From: Drechslera avenae
Taxonomy: Eukaryota; Ascomycota; Dothideomycetes; Pleosporales; Pleosporaceae
NCBI GenBank assembly: GCA_034640345.1
Contig: JAXRVH010000025.1
Location: 124,001 to 188,000, forward strand
Reading direction: 5' to 3'
Length of the DNA stretch: 64,000 bases
Positions 22,948 through 34,871 of this stretch are shown in pieces (position 1 is the first letter of the stretch; every line of letters starts with the position of its first letter). The notes beneath the pieces were generated by a model. That model did not search any database and was not told the DNA's origin. It was given only the letters and a program-made list of their open reading frames with translations. A program made the position numbers and the translations under genes.

Positions 22948-24785
22948 ATGAAGAGCGTGATCAAGCTCGTCGCCGCGCCTTTGTTGGCAGCTGGGGTTCT
23001 TGCGCAGTTTGTACCCGCGCCTACGGACCTGATCACCAAGGAGGGGTATGCAAACATCAGCGTACGCTACAAAGAGGTACCGGCTGGTATCTGTGAGCTG
23101 GACCCAAGCGTCAAGAGCTACTCGGGATACGCAGATGTTGCTGAAGACCAACATATCTTTTGGTGGTTCTTCGAGGCGCGCAACCAGGACCCGAAGGATG
23201 CGCCATTGACGGTACGTAAACCGCAAAACTCAATTGACCTTTGTTGACGGAGCGTAGGTTTGGATCAACGGAGGACCTGGATCTAGTTCTATGATTGGAC
23301 TTTTCCAGGAACTAGGCCCGTGTGGTATTGGCCCTGACATGAAGCCTTTCAACAACCCTTACTCATGGAGCAATGCAAGCAACATGCTTTTCATTGACCA
23401 GCCCACAACCACGGGTTTCTCGTACTCGATTCCCATTCCAGGCTATACAGACAGCGACGGCAACATTGTACAATTGCCTAACGCGACTTGCCCAGAAGAC
23501 GCTCAGGCGGCCGGAACATGTGGCACGTATTCGAAGCCAGACGTGACCTTGACTGCCAACAGCACGCTAGGCGCAGCTCCTAATTTCTGGAAGACTCTAC
23601 AGGGATTCATGGGCGCTTTCCCGCAATACTCGCGTAATGGCTTCAGCTTCACGACGGAGAGCTACGGAGGACATTACGGCCCCGTGTTCAATGCCTACTT
23701 TCTCGAGCAGAACGCGAAGCACATTCGCGGTGCGCACAAGATCAAGCTTGAGAACGTGCTTATCGGCAACGGGTGGTTCGACCCGCTTGTTCAATACCAG
23801 GCCTACTACAACTATTCCGTGTCTCCCGGAAACACGTATGATTACGACCCATACAACGACACGGTAAAGGCCGAGTGGTACGACAACCTCTATGGACCTG
23901 GAAACTGCGTAGACCAAACCAAGCAGTGCTACGAAACTGGCAACAACACCATTTGTTCTAATGCGGACAGCTTCTGTGCCAACAATGTAGAGGGCCTGTA
24001 CGACAACTACAGCGGACGTGACGAGTACGATATGAGGGAACTGTCGCCAGATCCGTTCCCCTACTCGTACTTTGAGCAGTACCTCAACACGCCGAAAGTA
24101 CAAAAAGCCATTGGCGCATATCAGAACTTCTCTACAAGCAGCAGCACGGTCGGCGAAGCATTTGGTAGCACTGGCGACGACGACCGTGAATCGGGCACAA
24201 TTGAGGCTGTCAAGAAGTTGATCGCTGCAGGCATCCAGGTCATCCTCTACTATGGTGATGCGTAAGTTTGCACAACGTCTCTGGTAGGAGTGTTACTAAC
24301 AAGTGAGCAGTGATTACAACTGCAACTGGCTAGGTGGACAAGTCGTCGCAGAGCTGATCGAGGCGCCCGGCTTCTCCAAAGCGGGCTTCACAAACATCAC
24401 CACCAGCGACGACATTGTGCACGGCCAGGTTAAGCAGGCCGGCCTCTTCTCCTTCATCCGCGTGTACGAGTCGGGCCACGAAGTACCCTTCTACCAGCCG
24501 CTCGCGGCCCTCGAGATCTTTGAACGCGCACTGAAGCAGGTCGACATTGCCACGGGCAGGGAGAAGTGCAAACACGACTACCTGACCATAGGTAGCCCGA
24601 CGAGTACCTACAGGGAGGGCAATGCTACGATGCAGTTTGAGGTGACGCCGGCGAATGCGACGTACAACACTGCGTTGAATGCCCCTGACCCAACACCGAC
24701 GTGGCCTGCTGGCGAGCTAACGAAGCGCGATGCGCGGAGAATCTGGAGGCCGAAGCCGTGGAAGGGTGGAAAGCGGGTGGGATGA
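22948..24785 (+). CDS. Secreted serine carboxypeptidase (peptidase family S10)
   Basis: Exons 22948-23211, 23258-24261 and 24311-24785 (introns 46 and 49 bp, the second with a perfect TACTAAC branch) give 580 residues. The protein removes C-terminal amino acids from peptides at acid pH, in the vacuole or outside the cell. A signal peptide (MKSVIKLVAAPLLAAGVLA) begins it. Family blocks are WINGGPGSSS (near 90), the nucleophile serine in ESYGGHYGP (about 223), the aspartate in YYGDADYNCN (about 421, split by intron 2) and the histidine in ESGHEVPFYQP (about 478). Several NxS/T sites suggest glycosylation. The catalytic triad is complete. The C-terminal basic tail (KRDARRIWRPK) is unusual and may be removed. 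Substrate preference cannot be read. Confidence 0.95.
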
Positions 24786-25611
24786 AGATTGAAGGACGGC
24801 AAAGCTTTGGTCTAGCGTAGTCCCTAGAATGAAGTGTTGAATGAAAAAGCACTTGGTACAAAATGGCCGCGGCTAGTGTGTAGGTAGGTAGTCGAGCTTC
24901 ACATGCAAACGTCATCAGGGTCTCCATGTAAACGGACCGGGCTGCTGTCAATGGGTGGGGTGACATGTTGCAGTCTGATGGTGTTTTCTTCTCTCCGATG
25001 CAGATTCGACGACGTGTGCAGCCATTGCCACGGCGGGATTGTGCCTTTATGCTGCCATGTTCCCAGTAGGCGGCGAGTGCACGGGAGCGCGGCCGTTGCA
25101 GGAGCGTTCCAAAGCCTGCAGTGGGGGCAGACTGGTGCGGGAGGACGCCCCTGCTAGCGGGCAAGGCATGAATCTTGGTGTTGGGAGAGTCCCAGCGCGG
25201 ACGCCTCAGCGGTCGCGGGAAAGCCATCAAGAAACAGCATAGCACCGTTTTCCGACCTGGACGAGACAGTCGCATCCGCGCCCTTCGGCAGTTATTTTCC
25301 CTGTTTGCGTCCTGCACACTCTCGGTGCACAATTGCATGTCCGCGCCGCCCCAGCCCCAGAGCCAGAGCCAGAGCCAGAGCCGCAGCCGCAGCCGTACCC
25401 ACGATTGGAGCCCCATCGCCAACCTCTGCACTCGTCGCATGATAAGCCCGACCGCACACATCTTTCTCTGCCTACCCAGCGATCATGTACTCGGGTACAT
25501 GGCCTCGCTGAGAGGCACTACAGTCGTCCGACGCAGCCCCAGCTCGTCCCTTACCCCCACCCGCCCACCGTCCCTCCCTGCCGCCGCGTCAAAGGAACAC
25601 GAAACACCGTC
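24786..25611. other. Intergenic / 5' untranslated region with CCAGAG repeats
   Basis: Holds the promoter and leader of the next gene. Around 25358-25392 a hexanucleotide repeat (CAGAGC then CAGCCG) keeps one frame open on the plus strand, but no ATG precedes 25612 in that frame, so I take it as untranslated. Confidence 0.5.
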
Positions 25612-28600
25612 ATGGCGCCCTCAGGTTCGAGCATCTTTTCCAAGCTGAGGCCCGGCCATGCGAAGCGCAATGCCTCGACGCTGGCCTCCCCAGAGCCCGT
25701 CCCCGGTCCCGCGGCCTACCCGTTGCCTTCGCCAGCATCGCATAACACCGACTACTTCCCTTCACCGCGCCTCAACGACAATGCCAGCCTCGCCTCTGCC
25801 TCGCCCATATCGCCCTTTCCGCCTCAGCTCCCGCCAATTACGCGCGTTGCCTCGAAGCTTGAAACGTCTGCCTCGCCTAATCGTTCCCCATACACGGCTA
25901 GCCAGCACTCACCCAGTACTGGGGGAAGCAGCGGCACCAAACCTCAACATCGCAGCATGCTCTCCCCGCCCCAAGAGAACAAGTCGCTCTCCGTGCCATC
26001 CTTCTCGGCAGCCATGCCTACGAGCCAGCACCCACCAGGACAGGGCATGTCACAGTCGGAGACGCCATCGCAGTCCTCAACCCACTCCGTCATGTCACCC
26101 AGCTACACGACCTTTTCAAAGTCACAAACATCGCTACTGAGTGGCATCAGCGACAAGCTCACCGGCAACTCGCGAACATCTGCACCCACAGGAATGCCTA
26201 CCAAGTCAAAATCCAGAATGAACCTGCGCAACCCAATGACGCTCCTCATGCGACGACGATCCGGTCAGACACTAGATCCACTTGCCGATGAGTCGCTCGT
26301 TACCCAACGCTCGCCCTCGAATGTCCCGCCTATGCCCGATGACTACGACCCCAGGATTCGTGGAAAGATTGTGCACGACTTCAATGCGCCTAGGCTCAAT
26401 AGGGGCTACTCTAGCAACACAACTGAGGGAGGGGAGGCGCAGCAGGAAATCAATCGCGCCAGCCCACCGAAGATGGACAGAGAACATACCCCAGTCTTCC
26501 ACGAGCACTTTGACGATGACACCAGCTATGAGCAGTCACAGGCCGCTATACGAGCGGAACAATTAGTCAACAACGATTTCCTTGCCCGAAATTCTGCCCA
26601 ACTTGCGCCGCCTAGACGTTCTCCTCCTCCCCTTCCTCTCCCACCACAACCTAAGAACTCGCCACCGCCGCCACCTCCCCCTCAGACAGCACCACCACCA
26701 CCACCACCACCTCCTCCTCCTCCTCCTCAATCATTACCACCGCCCCGGCAGTCAATGCATACCTTCGATAACGGGCCCTCCATTCTCTCCCCAGTACAAG
26801 AGTCCGAGTCGCCAGTTGATGTCTCTACAGATGTTACACCGCGAAAGAAAAAGTCTACAAAAACACCCCCGCCCCCAGCACGCTCAAGAGCAACATCTGT
26901 TACAGATCCCTCGTTTCAACCGGCTGGACTACCTGCGCACTTTAGCAGTCGAGCCTCCAGATTCAGTTTCCAAACCTCGGGCGGCACGGATTCTGCGCAG
27001 GAGAAGCTCCTTGAGGAGCGGCACAAAGCAAAGGAGGCGGAGAAGAAGCAGGCGCGGATATCTACACACTCTGTTGAAGACGAGTACGATGAGTATGGCA
27101 TGGATGACTATGACATGGACGGTGGGTATGATGAGGAAATACCAATGTTGGGCGAGGAAGATGAGTTTGGTGGGGGACTAGGAGACCAAACGCTGGATTC
27201 CAGCATCAACGCTTTCGATTTCTCGTCTTTGTCCATACAACCAGGCATGAATAATCTGATGAGCCCATTAAACCCACTGGGACAGATACCGACCCCGGTC
27301 GACATGAACGGGAACCGTATTGGATACGCCATGTCGGAGCAGATGCTTCAGCAGTTGCACATGTCACCCATGCCTAGTCAATTTGATGGACAGAGCGCAG
27401 CAAATATACAGACACGTGGTCTAGGCCTAACAGGTCTAGATGAGACGCGAGACTCATCGCTCGCCAATGCAACCAATGCACCTGTGGATGTCACAGCCCC
27501 AAGCAACCAACAGAGCCTCAACAATATCGATCTCGATGACGACATGTACTTTGATGATGGCCTCATTGGCGATCAAGACGAAGTCGCCGCTACCGAGTTT
27601 GACGAGAGCGTATTCGACGACCCCAACGGGCCGCTATATGAGCGGAAAGTCAAGTTTGTCGAAGGCGAATCAGCGCCCGGTATTCCCCAAACTCGCCCGT
27701 ACGATCTCGTAAACTCGGAGACCGGATACGATGCGGATGACGACACAATGTCAAAGGGTGGGAACAAGTTGGAGCCTTCACTTGCACGCAAGACGTCTGT
27801 TGCGCAACAAAATTCGGTGCCCAGTTTCGACAACCTAGCCGCATACCATAGTGCTTTGGCGGATGCAGCGACCCGTGCGCAAGCCGAAGGACGTTTCTCC
27901 AGGAAAGCGAGCGTCGATGCGGGCCATGTTAGCTCTGATGCTGACGAATTGCCCTCACTAAGTAACTCGCGGCCAAGCCTGGTCCCCGACGACGGCCGCT
28001 TTAGTGTCGACACAATCAGCTTCCCAATGGACGATGATATATATGGTATGGACTCTAGCTTCGTGGACGACTACGAATACAGCGACTTTGACTCTGCCAT
28101 GGAAGACGATCCAATCATCGCTGCTGCAAACGCCGAAGCATTGGCCTATGACGATGAAGGGTTCTACGGTCAAGAGTTTGGTTTCTACGCTTCTGCTGCT
28201 GGCGAGTCACCCAGCGCTTGGGGTGGTGTCTTTGGCCCATCAGGAATTGGTCGAACAGTTAGCGGGCGCAACGCTGTGCGGGAACCCAACTTGACACCTA
28301 TTACAGAGCGCAGCGAATACAGCACGCGCAACTCATTCATCAGTCTCAACCACTTCCGCGACGGACAGCAGCCCATCACCAGCCCCGGCTTGGCACATCT
28401 CGCTCGTCTGAGTCCCTACGGTTTTCCTGGAACAGATGAGGAAGAGCTGAGCCTTGATGCACTTTTGCGGTTACGCAAGGGGGCTTTTGGTGGTAGTGCT
28501 AATAGCTTGCCGGGTAGTGTGTCCAACAGTCCGCGGACCTCATCGCCTATGGGCATGCAATTCTTGCCGCGGACCTCAAGCCCTGTCGGCAATCGTATGA

Positions 28601-29289
28601 GAGAGCATCCCTCTAGCTCACGGGAAAGCGGAGAAATGCAAGGGGAAGACGATGATGGCTTGATGGACGCTGTTAATGGCGCGTACGAATCTAGCCGCTC
28701 CAGCGAACAAGGATCAAAGGGCGAAGAAAGTCCGGAGAGTCCTACACTGACAAGCAGCGATTACAACAGCTTGTCCAGCCCAATGGGCTACACTGTCGGC
28801 AACGAAGCACCACTCCTGCCCCCAATTTCCGAGTTGTATGCCCAGCACAACCTTAGTCTCGCTATGTCACCGACTGGAATGCCCATCTCCCCGCCCTCCA
28901 ACACCACCCTCCCCATCTCGCCATTCCCAATGCCACTTCCCTCGCCCTGCTTCCCACAACATCACAACCGACCGCCAAACCCACCTTCCATTGATACCTC
29001 GCTCTCCTCGCCCTCCGCACCGACCGTGTCCACATCAGCAGGCGGACCCCGCCGACCATCGATGGGGCTCTCCCCGATATCAAACTCCAGTCCCATCACC
29101 CCCAACGGCAGCAATGGTGGATGGAATCGTGGACACAGTCGGAAGGGTAGTGCGGCGGACAGCGTTACATATGTGCGCGAGCATGACGAGGCTGGGGAAG
29201 GAAGATGGGTACTCGAACGCCGACGCACTGCTGAGAGCGGTGAGCTTGAATTGATTGGCAGGCAAATTGTTGAGGGTGGCAGGATATAA
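25612..29289 (+). CDS. Very long disordered protein, conserved C-terminal tail, unknown function
   Basis: Single exon, 1225 residues from the first in-frame ATG. Nearly the whole chain is low in hydrophobic residues and rich in Ser, Pro, Asp and Gly, so it is predicted to be disordered. Visible sections are a basic serine-rich N-terminus, a polyproline block (about residues 333-378, typical of SH3, WW or profilin ligands), a KxARI charged helix near 465-485, acidic patches such as DEYGMDDYDMDGGYDEE, and a C-terminal stretch with YVREHDE, RWVLERRRTAESGELELIGRQIVEGGRI-type sequence that looks ordered and conserved. The polyproline tract hints at an actin- or polarity-linked scaffold, which is inference only. 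I do not recognise the family. An uninterrupted frame of this length makes it a real gene. Confidence 0.8.
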   Translation: MAPSGSSIFSKLRPGHAKRNASTLASPEPVPGPAAYPLPSPASHNTDYFPSPRLNDNASLASASPISPFPPQLPPITRVASKLETSASPNRSPYTASQHSPSTGGSSGTKPQHRSMLSPPQENKSLSVPSFSAAMPTSQHPPGQGMSQSETPSQSSTHSVMSPSYTTFSKSQTSLLSGISDKLTGNSRTSAPTGMPTKSKSRMNLRNPMTLLMRRRSGQTLDPLADESLVTQRSPSNVPPMPDDYDPRIRGKIVHDFNAPRLNRGYSSNTTEGGEAQQEINRASPPKMDREHTPVFHEHFDDDTSYEQSQAAIRAEQLVNNDFLARNSAQLAPPRRSPPPLPLPPQPKNSPPPPPPPQTAPPPPPPPPPPPPQSLPPPRQSMHTFDNGPSILSPVQESESPVDVSTDVTPRKKKSTKTPPPPARSRATSVTDPSFQPAGLPAHFSSRASRFSFQTSGGTDSAQEKLLEERHKAKEAEKKQARISTHSVEDEYDEYGMDDYDMDGGYDEEIPMLGEEDEFGGGLGDQTLDSSINAFDFSSLSIQPGMNNLMSPLNPLGQIPTPVDMNGNRIGYAMSEQMLQQLHMSPMPSQFDGQSAANIQTRGLGLTGLDETRDSSLANATNAPVDVTAPSNQQSLNNIDLDDDMYFDDGLIGDQDEVAATEFDESVFDDPNGPLYERKVKFVEGESAPGIPQTRPYDLVNSETGYDADDDTMSKGGNKLEPSLARKTSVAQQNSVPSFDNLAAYHSALADAATRAQAEGRFSRKASVDAGHVSSDADELPSLSNSRPSLVPDDGRFSVDTISFPMDDDIYGMDSSFVDDYEYSDFDSAMEDDPIIAAANAEALAYDDEGFYGQEFGFYASAAGESPSAWGGVFGPSGIGRTVSGRNAVREPNLTPITERSEYSTRNSFISLNHFRDGQQPITSPGLAHLARLSPYGFPGTDEEELSLDALLRLRKGAFGGSANSLPGSVSNSPRTSSPMGMQFLPRTSSPVGNRMREHPSSSRESGEMQGEDDDGLMDAVNGAYESSRSSEQGSKGEESPESPTLTSSDYNSLSSPMGYTVGNEAPLLPPISELYAQHNLSLAMSPTGMPISPPSNTTLPISPFPMPLPSPCFPQHHNRPPNPPSIDTSLSSPSAPTVSTSAGGPRRPSMGLSPISNSSPITPNGSNGGWNRGHSRKGSAADSVTYVREHDEAGEGRWVLERRRTAESGELELIGRQIVEGGRI

Positions 29290-30373
29290 TACATGCAAAG
29301 GGTTTGAAGTGAGTAAGCGACTTGCCGAAAGGAACGTTTTTGGAAAGATGTTGATTTGCATTGCGAGGCGCGTTTTTTCTTCTTTCTTTTCTTTAATTGT
29401 CATGATGACCACAGAACCTGGGTTCTGGATGAGCTAGGGATATGGCTGGTTCGCGAGGGAGGTATATGTATACATGTACACACACACACAAAATTGGAGC
29501 ATCTGGATATGCCTGGTGTGGGTGTTGTTGTTTTTATTGTTTTCCAAACAGAAAAAAAAGGAAAGGAGGCTGGTTTCCCCCCCCTTTTTTTTTCTTCTTC
29601 TTCTTCTTCTTCTTCTTTGTTAAAGACACGTGTAATGATTGGTATTGGTAAAGAGAGAAAAAAAACGGGATTGGAATTGGAATTGGAATTGGAATTGGGA
29701 AAATAGGCAGAATACCGAACCGGTAAGACGATAAATTACTACGATAACCACTCTCTCATTCTCTTATTTTTTCTTCTTCTTTGTCATGCATGACCTTGTT
29801 GAGCAGACTATGTAGATATGTAAATATTACACGTTCTCGTCGTTGTTTGGGAACCTCTTTTACCATGGGAAACTTTGTTGGCTTACTCTTTGCTTTCCAT
29901 CTTTCTCTATACATCTGTCGCGCCCTGATCTCATTGATTTTTTCCCTTTGTGTTGCATACCCACGCACATCTCAGCGTCGCCGCAAGGCCCCCTCGCCTT
30001 CCATCTTTCTCCTTTCCGTTTCTCTTGGTTCGTTGGAAAAGAGTGGAGAGGGAGAAAGGGACATGTAGGAGTCTGGTCGATATCAAGAGAGGGAGGGAAG
30101 GAGAAAAAACAAACAAGCAAGACAGAAAACCTGTGCGTTAGGTATTCGGGGATTACATATTCACTTTGTGCGAAAATATGCAGTATACCAAAAAAATTAG
30201 GTTAATAAGAGTTCTATCCATGGTAGCAGCTTAAGAGAAGAAAGAAAAAAGCCGAAAACATCTCTTGGCATTTGACATTACTGTTCTGAAAGCTATTAAT
30301 ATAAGATAACAAACTAGTTCACTATAAGGGGGGTATCTCTTAGCATGACAGTCATTCAACGCCTGCAAACTTT
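29290..30373. other. Intergenic between convergent genes, with microsatellites
   Basis: About 1.1 kb holding the 3' ends of two converging genes. Contains a (TTC)n tract (29590-29617), a (TTGGAA)n tract (29671-29699) and polypyrimidine stretches. No gene seen. Confidence 0.55.
29671..29699. repeat. (TTGGAA)n hexanucleotide repeat
   Basis: About five perfect units of TTGGAA in the intergenic spacer. Confidence 0.9.
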
Positions 30374-32128
30374 TCATTGTTCGCTCATCTTGGTCCGCTT
30401 CCTTCGGTCTTTGGCGCTCCTGCCTCCCCCTGCGCCATGTGCTGCTGCTGCTCCTCTTTGGCTTGAAGGGCTCGCACACCGACTATCGAGCGTGCTACTA
30501 ACGTAGCTAGATGCTGGGCTCATGGGTCTTCTATGCGAACTTGCTACACTGCCATCGCGTGATCGATTTGCCGAGGCGGTAAAGTGCGCGCGAGGAGGTG
30601 GCGATATCGGACGGTCATTAATGTAAAACCCGCCTGTACCGTCCTGGGTGATTTTCGGTGGAGTGGGAACGGGTTTGCTCCGTTGAAAGGTGTAATTTGG
30701 GGAGACTGGCCGGGATACGCCTTCTTGGATAGAACCAGTTTCGAGCTCAATGTTGACTGTGCCAGTCCGTAGGACAGCAGGAGCAAAGTCATGAGCCTGA
30801 ATGCCTCTTGCGAGAAAGTTCTTGTCGGCATCTTCAAATCGGTAACTATTGGCCGGTGACTTGCAATGCTCTTTTGTAGTATTTGAGCCCACTAGAGTCA
30901 TACTGTGAGCCCCCGTGCTATTGCTTCCAGTGCTGACGTTTGGTGAACGCCTGGTTCCTGTTCGTACACCAGTACCTTCTTGGTGATGAAGCAATTGTGC
31001 CGTCTTGCGACCACCCGCCGTCCGGGATGAATGGTAAGTCCACGGCGGCGGGTTGGCCTCATCGAATTGTCCCAGCTCGAAGATTTCGCGCAGTATTGTC
31101 CAGGTAAAAGGCAGATTGGCCACAAGGATGGCGGTTGAAGACTCTCGAACATACCAGTATATCCACGTGGACTTGTACGGGTTGCTGAAGGAGTAATAAA
31201 TGTTCAAAATGCTCGCAGTAACGACGAAGATTCCGAGAGAGAAGATGCCGCAAAGGATGATTTTCCTCTTCATGGGAAGTAACGACCGGATCAGCATCTG
31301 CAAGGCGATGCATAGCATGATTAGGTCCGATGATATGTTGAAGACGGCTTTGACGATTCGGTGATGGACCAACGCATTGCATTGCGATGAACTGGTGGGT
31401 ACTGCATAGTACTGACGGAATGGTCTACACCAGGCTGCGAAGTAGAGAACCTCTATGACGACGAATCCGAGTGCTGTATAAACGGCGAGAATCTTGATGG
31501 CGATGTTTTCGTTGTGCATTGCGGTACGTGTTATGCGGTGGTACATGACTAGCAGACATGCTTTGCAGGACCATAGTACAGCAATGTGCATTTGTTCCAC
31601 AACAATCACAAGCTTACTCCCATGTATTCTCCTGGATATTTCTTTGCTGGTAAGTGCGCTGAAATCGAAACCTTCGGGCTCGAGATTCGACCCGACTGTG
31701 AGCCATCTGTTTGAAAGTACAATCATGACAGTGTATGAGGCTGTGACAAAAAGGCCCATGATCCAGTCATCGTACTGGAGACTTTTAACTGAACGAAAGA
31801 GAATTTTCCGGGAGATGCTGTAAGATGAATATGGTCAGCTGATGTGTTCAAATGCCATGATGAACCATTGTGCATTGCCCGTGTTGCAGGTGACACAATA
31901 CGAGAGGGGGGGTACGAGGTTATCTGCGCAACCAAACGGGGCGCCCATAACGCAACCAGTCTTTTCAGGCGTATACACGCACGCCTGTTAGATCTGCCTC
32001 CCGAACAACGTCTGAAAGTATGGGCACGCCCACAACAGTGCATGGAAACATACTCACAGCCTTGCACCAATCATGCATACCGCGCATGTGTACCAGATCC
32101 ATGATTCCTGATTAAATGGCAGTTGCAT
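30374..32128 (-). CDS. SAT4-family rhodopsin-fold integral membrane protein (Pth11-like)
   Basis: Exons 32058-32128 and 30374-31817 give 504 residues; the single intron is 240 bp, long for this window, with donor GTGAGT and acceptor TTACAG. The product belongs to the fungal seven-helix rhodopsin-domain family (SAT4), which includes Pth11-like candidate receptors. Exon 1 encodes helix 1 (WIWYTCAVCMIGARL) and the join restores the family pattern R-x-L-x-S-R followed by QYDDWIMG. Further helices follow, with CRPFRQYY and ESSTAILVANLPFTW in the expected places. The last about 200 residues form a cytoplasmic Ser/Pro-rich tail. No CFEM domain is present. Ligand and role are unknown. A second, broken member lies at 49863-51105. 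Confidence 0.85.
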
Positions 32129-33543
32129 TGTCGTTTCGTCACACAGTCAAACCGCTGACGCCAGTAGATGGATGTGTTGGGCTTCTGGATATTGATAGCC
32201 GCAATCGCCGCAGGATCATGTTGTAGCGCAACTCGAGAATCGAAAGGCGTCCATCCCAAAGGTTACAAATGAGCGTCGTATGTTTCGCAAGTACAAACGG
32301 CGGGGAGACGTTGATACATAGCGACCGCAGAAAAGGAAAAAGGAAGAAGAACAAAGCTGATAATGTGTCTAGATGCAGAGGCGACAAGAGAGGCTAACCT
32401 CCATGGCAGCAGCTGAGCACGGCAATTATCCACTCGCAGCCACCTCGATTTACTTGGGGCTTATCAGAGCTTGTGCCACACCCTCATCGGACCGCAGCGT
32501 GTTAGAGGTCCCGCGTGGGGTGACGGCTCCCTCTCGTATCGGACCAATAGCCGGTGGCGAGGGTGAAAGGCTACTTGGCGAGGGTGGTACGACTGCGTGT
32601 GCATTGCCTGCGTGTTGCTTTTGCGCAGATCGCCGATTATAGTATGAACACCAACACACCCACCCTTGAACTGTATGAAACGTCGAGTGCGCATGGCCGG
32701 AGGCACAAGAGTTGGGTGCGGTTTTTCGGTTATCTCCTGTCAATACCCTAACGGATGTGGTGTTGCGAGTACGACAGCACTGGGTACGCTGACGACAGCA
32801 GCCAGGAATATCGTGGCTGAGTATGCAATATATGCAAGATTACATCGGATATGCGGGAAGCCTGTGGCCGCAGCTGGCCAGCGCATAAGAAAATAAAGGC
32901 CAGCTGTTGAGCTGAAGCTTTGCAGATTGTTGGTGGATGAAGATGTTCGACAACGCAGCGTTGGCCAACTGCAAAAGGTACGAAATGGGCATGACGTCAA
33001 CTCGCCCATGCCTCCGACCGCCTGCACACATTCCAACGTCCTCACCTACCTCAGCCTTCGTGTTGGCCACCTATAACCTCGTAACAGGAGAACACTCATA
33101 AGCCGGAATTGCGCACGTCGAAGGGGTCTCAGAATCCAGTCTTGCTTCTCATCTGTTCCGTGGTACAGGTGAATGCTCCATGCGACTGTTGGAGCTTAGC
33201 AACGGCAAAAGCAACTATCCATCATTTCTCCCTTGACGATCTTTGGGTTCGGCCGAGCAGGTACGGTAGCACGTCGAAGAAGATCGACTATAGCCTGGCC
33301 GAGAACATGCACCGGTACGGGAGCTTTGGAGCCGGCAGGGGCGCAACGACAATCTCTTACTCGGTGCGTCGACCTAACTAGGACGACGGTTTCCTGAGTG
33401 AACCTCAGCAAACAAACCTCAGCCGTCGTCTCTGATAGTTAGCCATGCGCATGTCGAGCGTCATGATGAGGTTGTCCATTGGGCAGTGCAGAAGAGGGAG
33501 GCCGAGACATCAGGACAGGTGAACCGCAAGGCTCCCTAGGTCC
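32129..33543. other. Intergenic, no gene seen
   Basis: Gene-poor stretch beginning at the promoter of the SAT4-family gene. Short overlapping open frames on both strands (32373-32743, 33109-33411) show no signature. Confidence 0.4.
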
Positions 33544-33828
33544 TTGGGCTACACATACTTTCACACGAATATCAAACACGCATGTTCGCTTTGCAACGAG
33601 CTAATGAAAGTGCTCGTCTTTTGTGCTTCTCTCCATTCTACCCAGATCCGCGGCTGCCTGGGCAGATACAAGGAGATAGCCCGCGAGAGCAATGGGCATT
33701 TCTCGTCCCCAGCAGCCCTAGGTATTGTTTTCGGCATCATTATAGGCCTGCTACTCCTGCTCTACCTGGTCGCCCATTCGCCGGAGGATCAACAACCCAC
33801 GATCTTAACTCACTCAACAACGTGGTAA
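33544..33828 (+). CDS. Possible small single-pass membrane protein
   Basis: An open frame of 94 residues with one strong hydrophobic helix (ALGIVFGIIIGLLLLLYLV, about residues 58-76) and a short polar tail. The part after residue about 35 could instead be a second exon, because CTACCCAG at 33638-33645 looks like a 3' splice site. No family recognised. A hydrophobic stretch can arise by chance, and an overlapping frame of similar length exists, so this is weakly supported. Confidence 0.25.
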   Translation: MGYTYFHTNIKHACSLCNELMKVLVFCASLHSTQIRGCLGRYKEIARESNGHFSSPAALGIVFGIIIGLLLLLYLVAHSPEDQQPTILTHSTTW

Positions 33829-34871
33829 ACGACCACACGTGGAGCATGCGCCACAAATGATCGACCAGGCTCGGGCAGGGCCACAGTGCCAAGTCTACCA
33901 AAGCCATTTACTTTGAATGAGAGAGGCCAGGGAGAAGCAATGCAGTGATTTGGCATGTTGCTGGCAATGGCAATTATGGTGGAGCATAATCAGCCCAAAA
34001 TCGATATTGAATCAAGGTTTCCGTGGGGTGAGGCACTAAGGCCGTTGAGAATGGCCCCCTTTTGGCTCTAGTGAACGGGACGGCGTTGTGGAGAGGAGAG
34101 AGTAAGGACTAGTAGGCAGTCTGAGCACGATCAGATAAAGCAAGTTTGACAATGCGAGATCCAAATCTTCCGAAAAGGGGAGGGCGGGCATTACGCACTG
34201 GAGTTCATCTCTCATATCTAGCCGCCCAATCATCGCAGGTAAGATTACGACTGGTCTGTTGGTCGACTTTGGCTGGTAGGGAAGCATCACTACAGTTAAG
34301 CGGCTTGTCGGCTTGTCGGCATGTAGGGTTTGTACTTCGCAATCTTGGGGGTCAGGGTATTGCTCTAGTAGCGCAAATACCTATTAGTCTTTCCGATCTT
34401 TTGTGCGCCTTGCGGGAAAGGAACCCGTTTAAACCCTATTTTAGAGGTACCGAAAGTTAACGTGCAGAGGCACAGGCGAGTATAGATGTATTTGGAATTA
34501 TTGTGATGATGTACAATGTTATTAAAACTACCTACCTGTGCATGATGTGTCTTTTTTTTGGCCTCCTTCATCAAGGTTGGCTTCCACAACCCCCGGGGCT
34601 TAGCCTTGTGTATGGTATAACCCTTCCTTCCAAAGTTCTGTAAGACAGACTGGGTTTATTGCAATCTCCAACTCTCGTTGCACGCGTGGACTATTCGTAC
34701 ACGCGGAATCGCCATGCTGGTTTGTATTGAACCGTCTCCGATCATGCGCAAAAACACTGGGTGACTCCTCCTCTCAGGCACCACAGCATCGTGGAGACCC
34801 AACATGCTCCGGACAGCGTGCTGAGACGAAGCTCTAAGTAATAGGGGGCTCTATTCAATCGCTCAAGCTCT
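33829..34871. other. Intergenic, no gene seen
   Basis: About 1 kb before the 3' end of a minus-strand small gene. No coding or RNA feature recognised. Confidence 0.4.

Noticed and set aside
24625..25461. Minus-strand frame of 278 residues between the carboxypeptidase and the disordered-protein gene
   Set aside because: It is open because of the antisense of exon 3 of the carboxypeptidase and the hexanucleotide repeat; composition is not protein-like.
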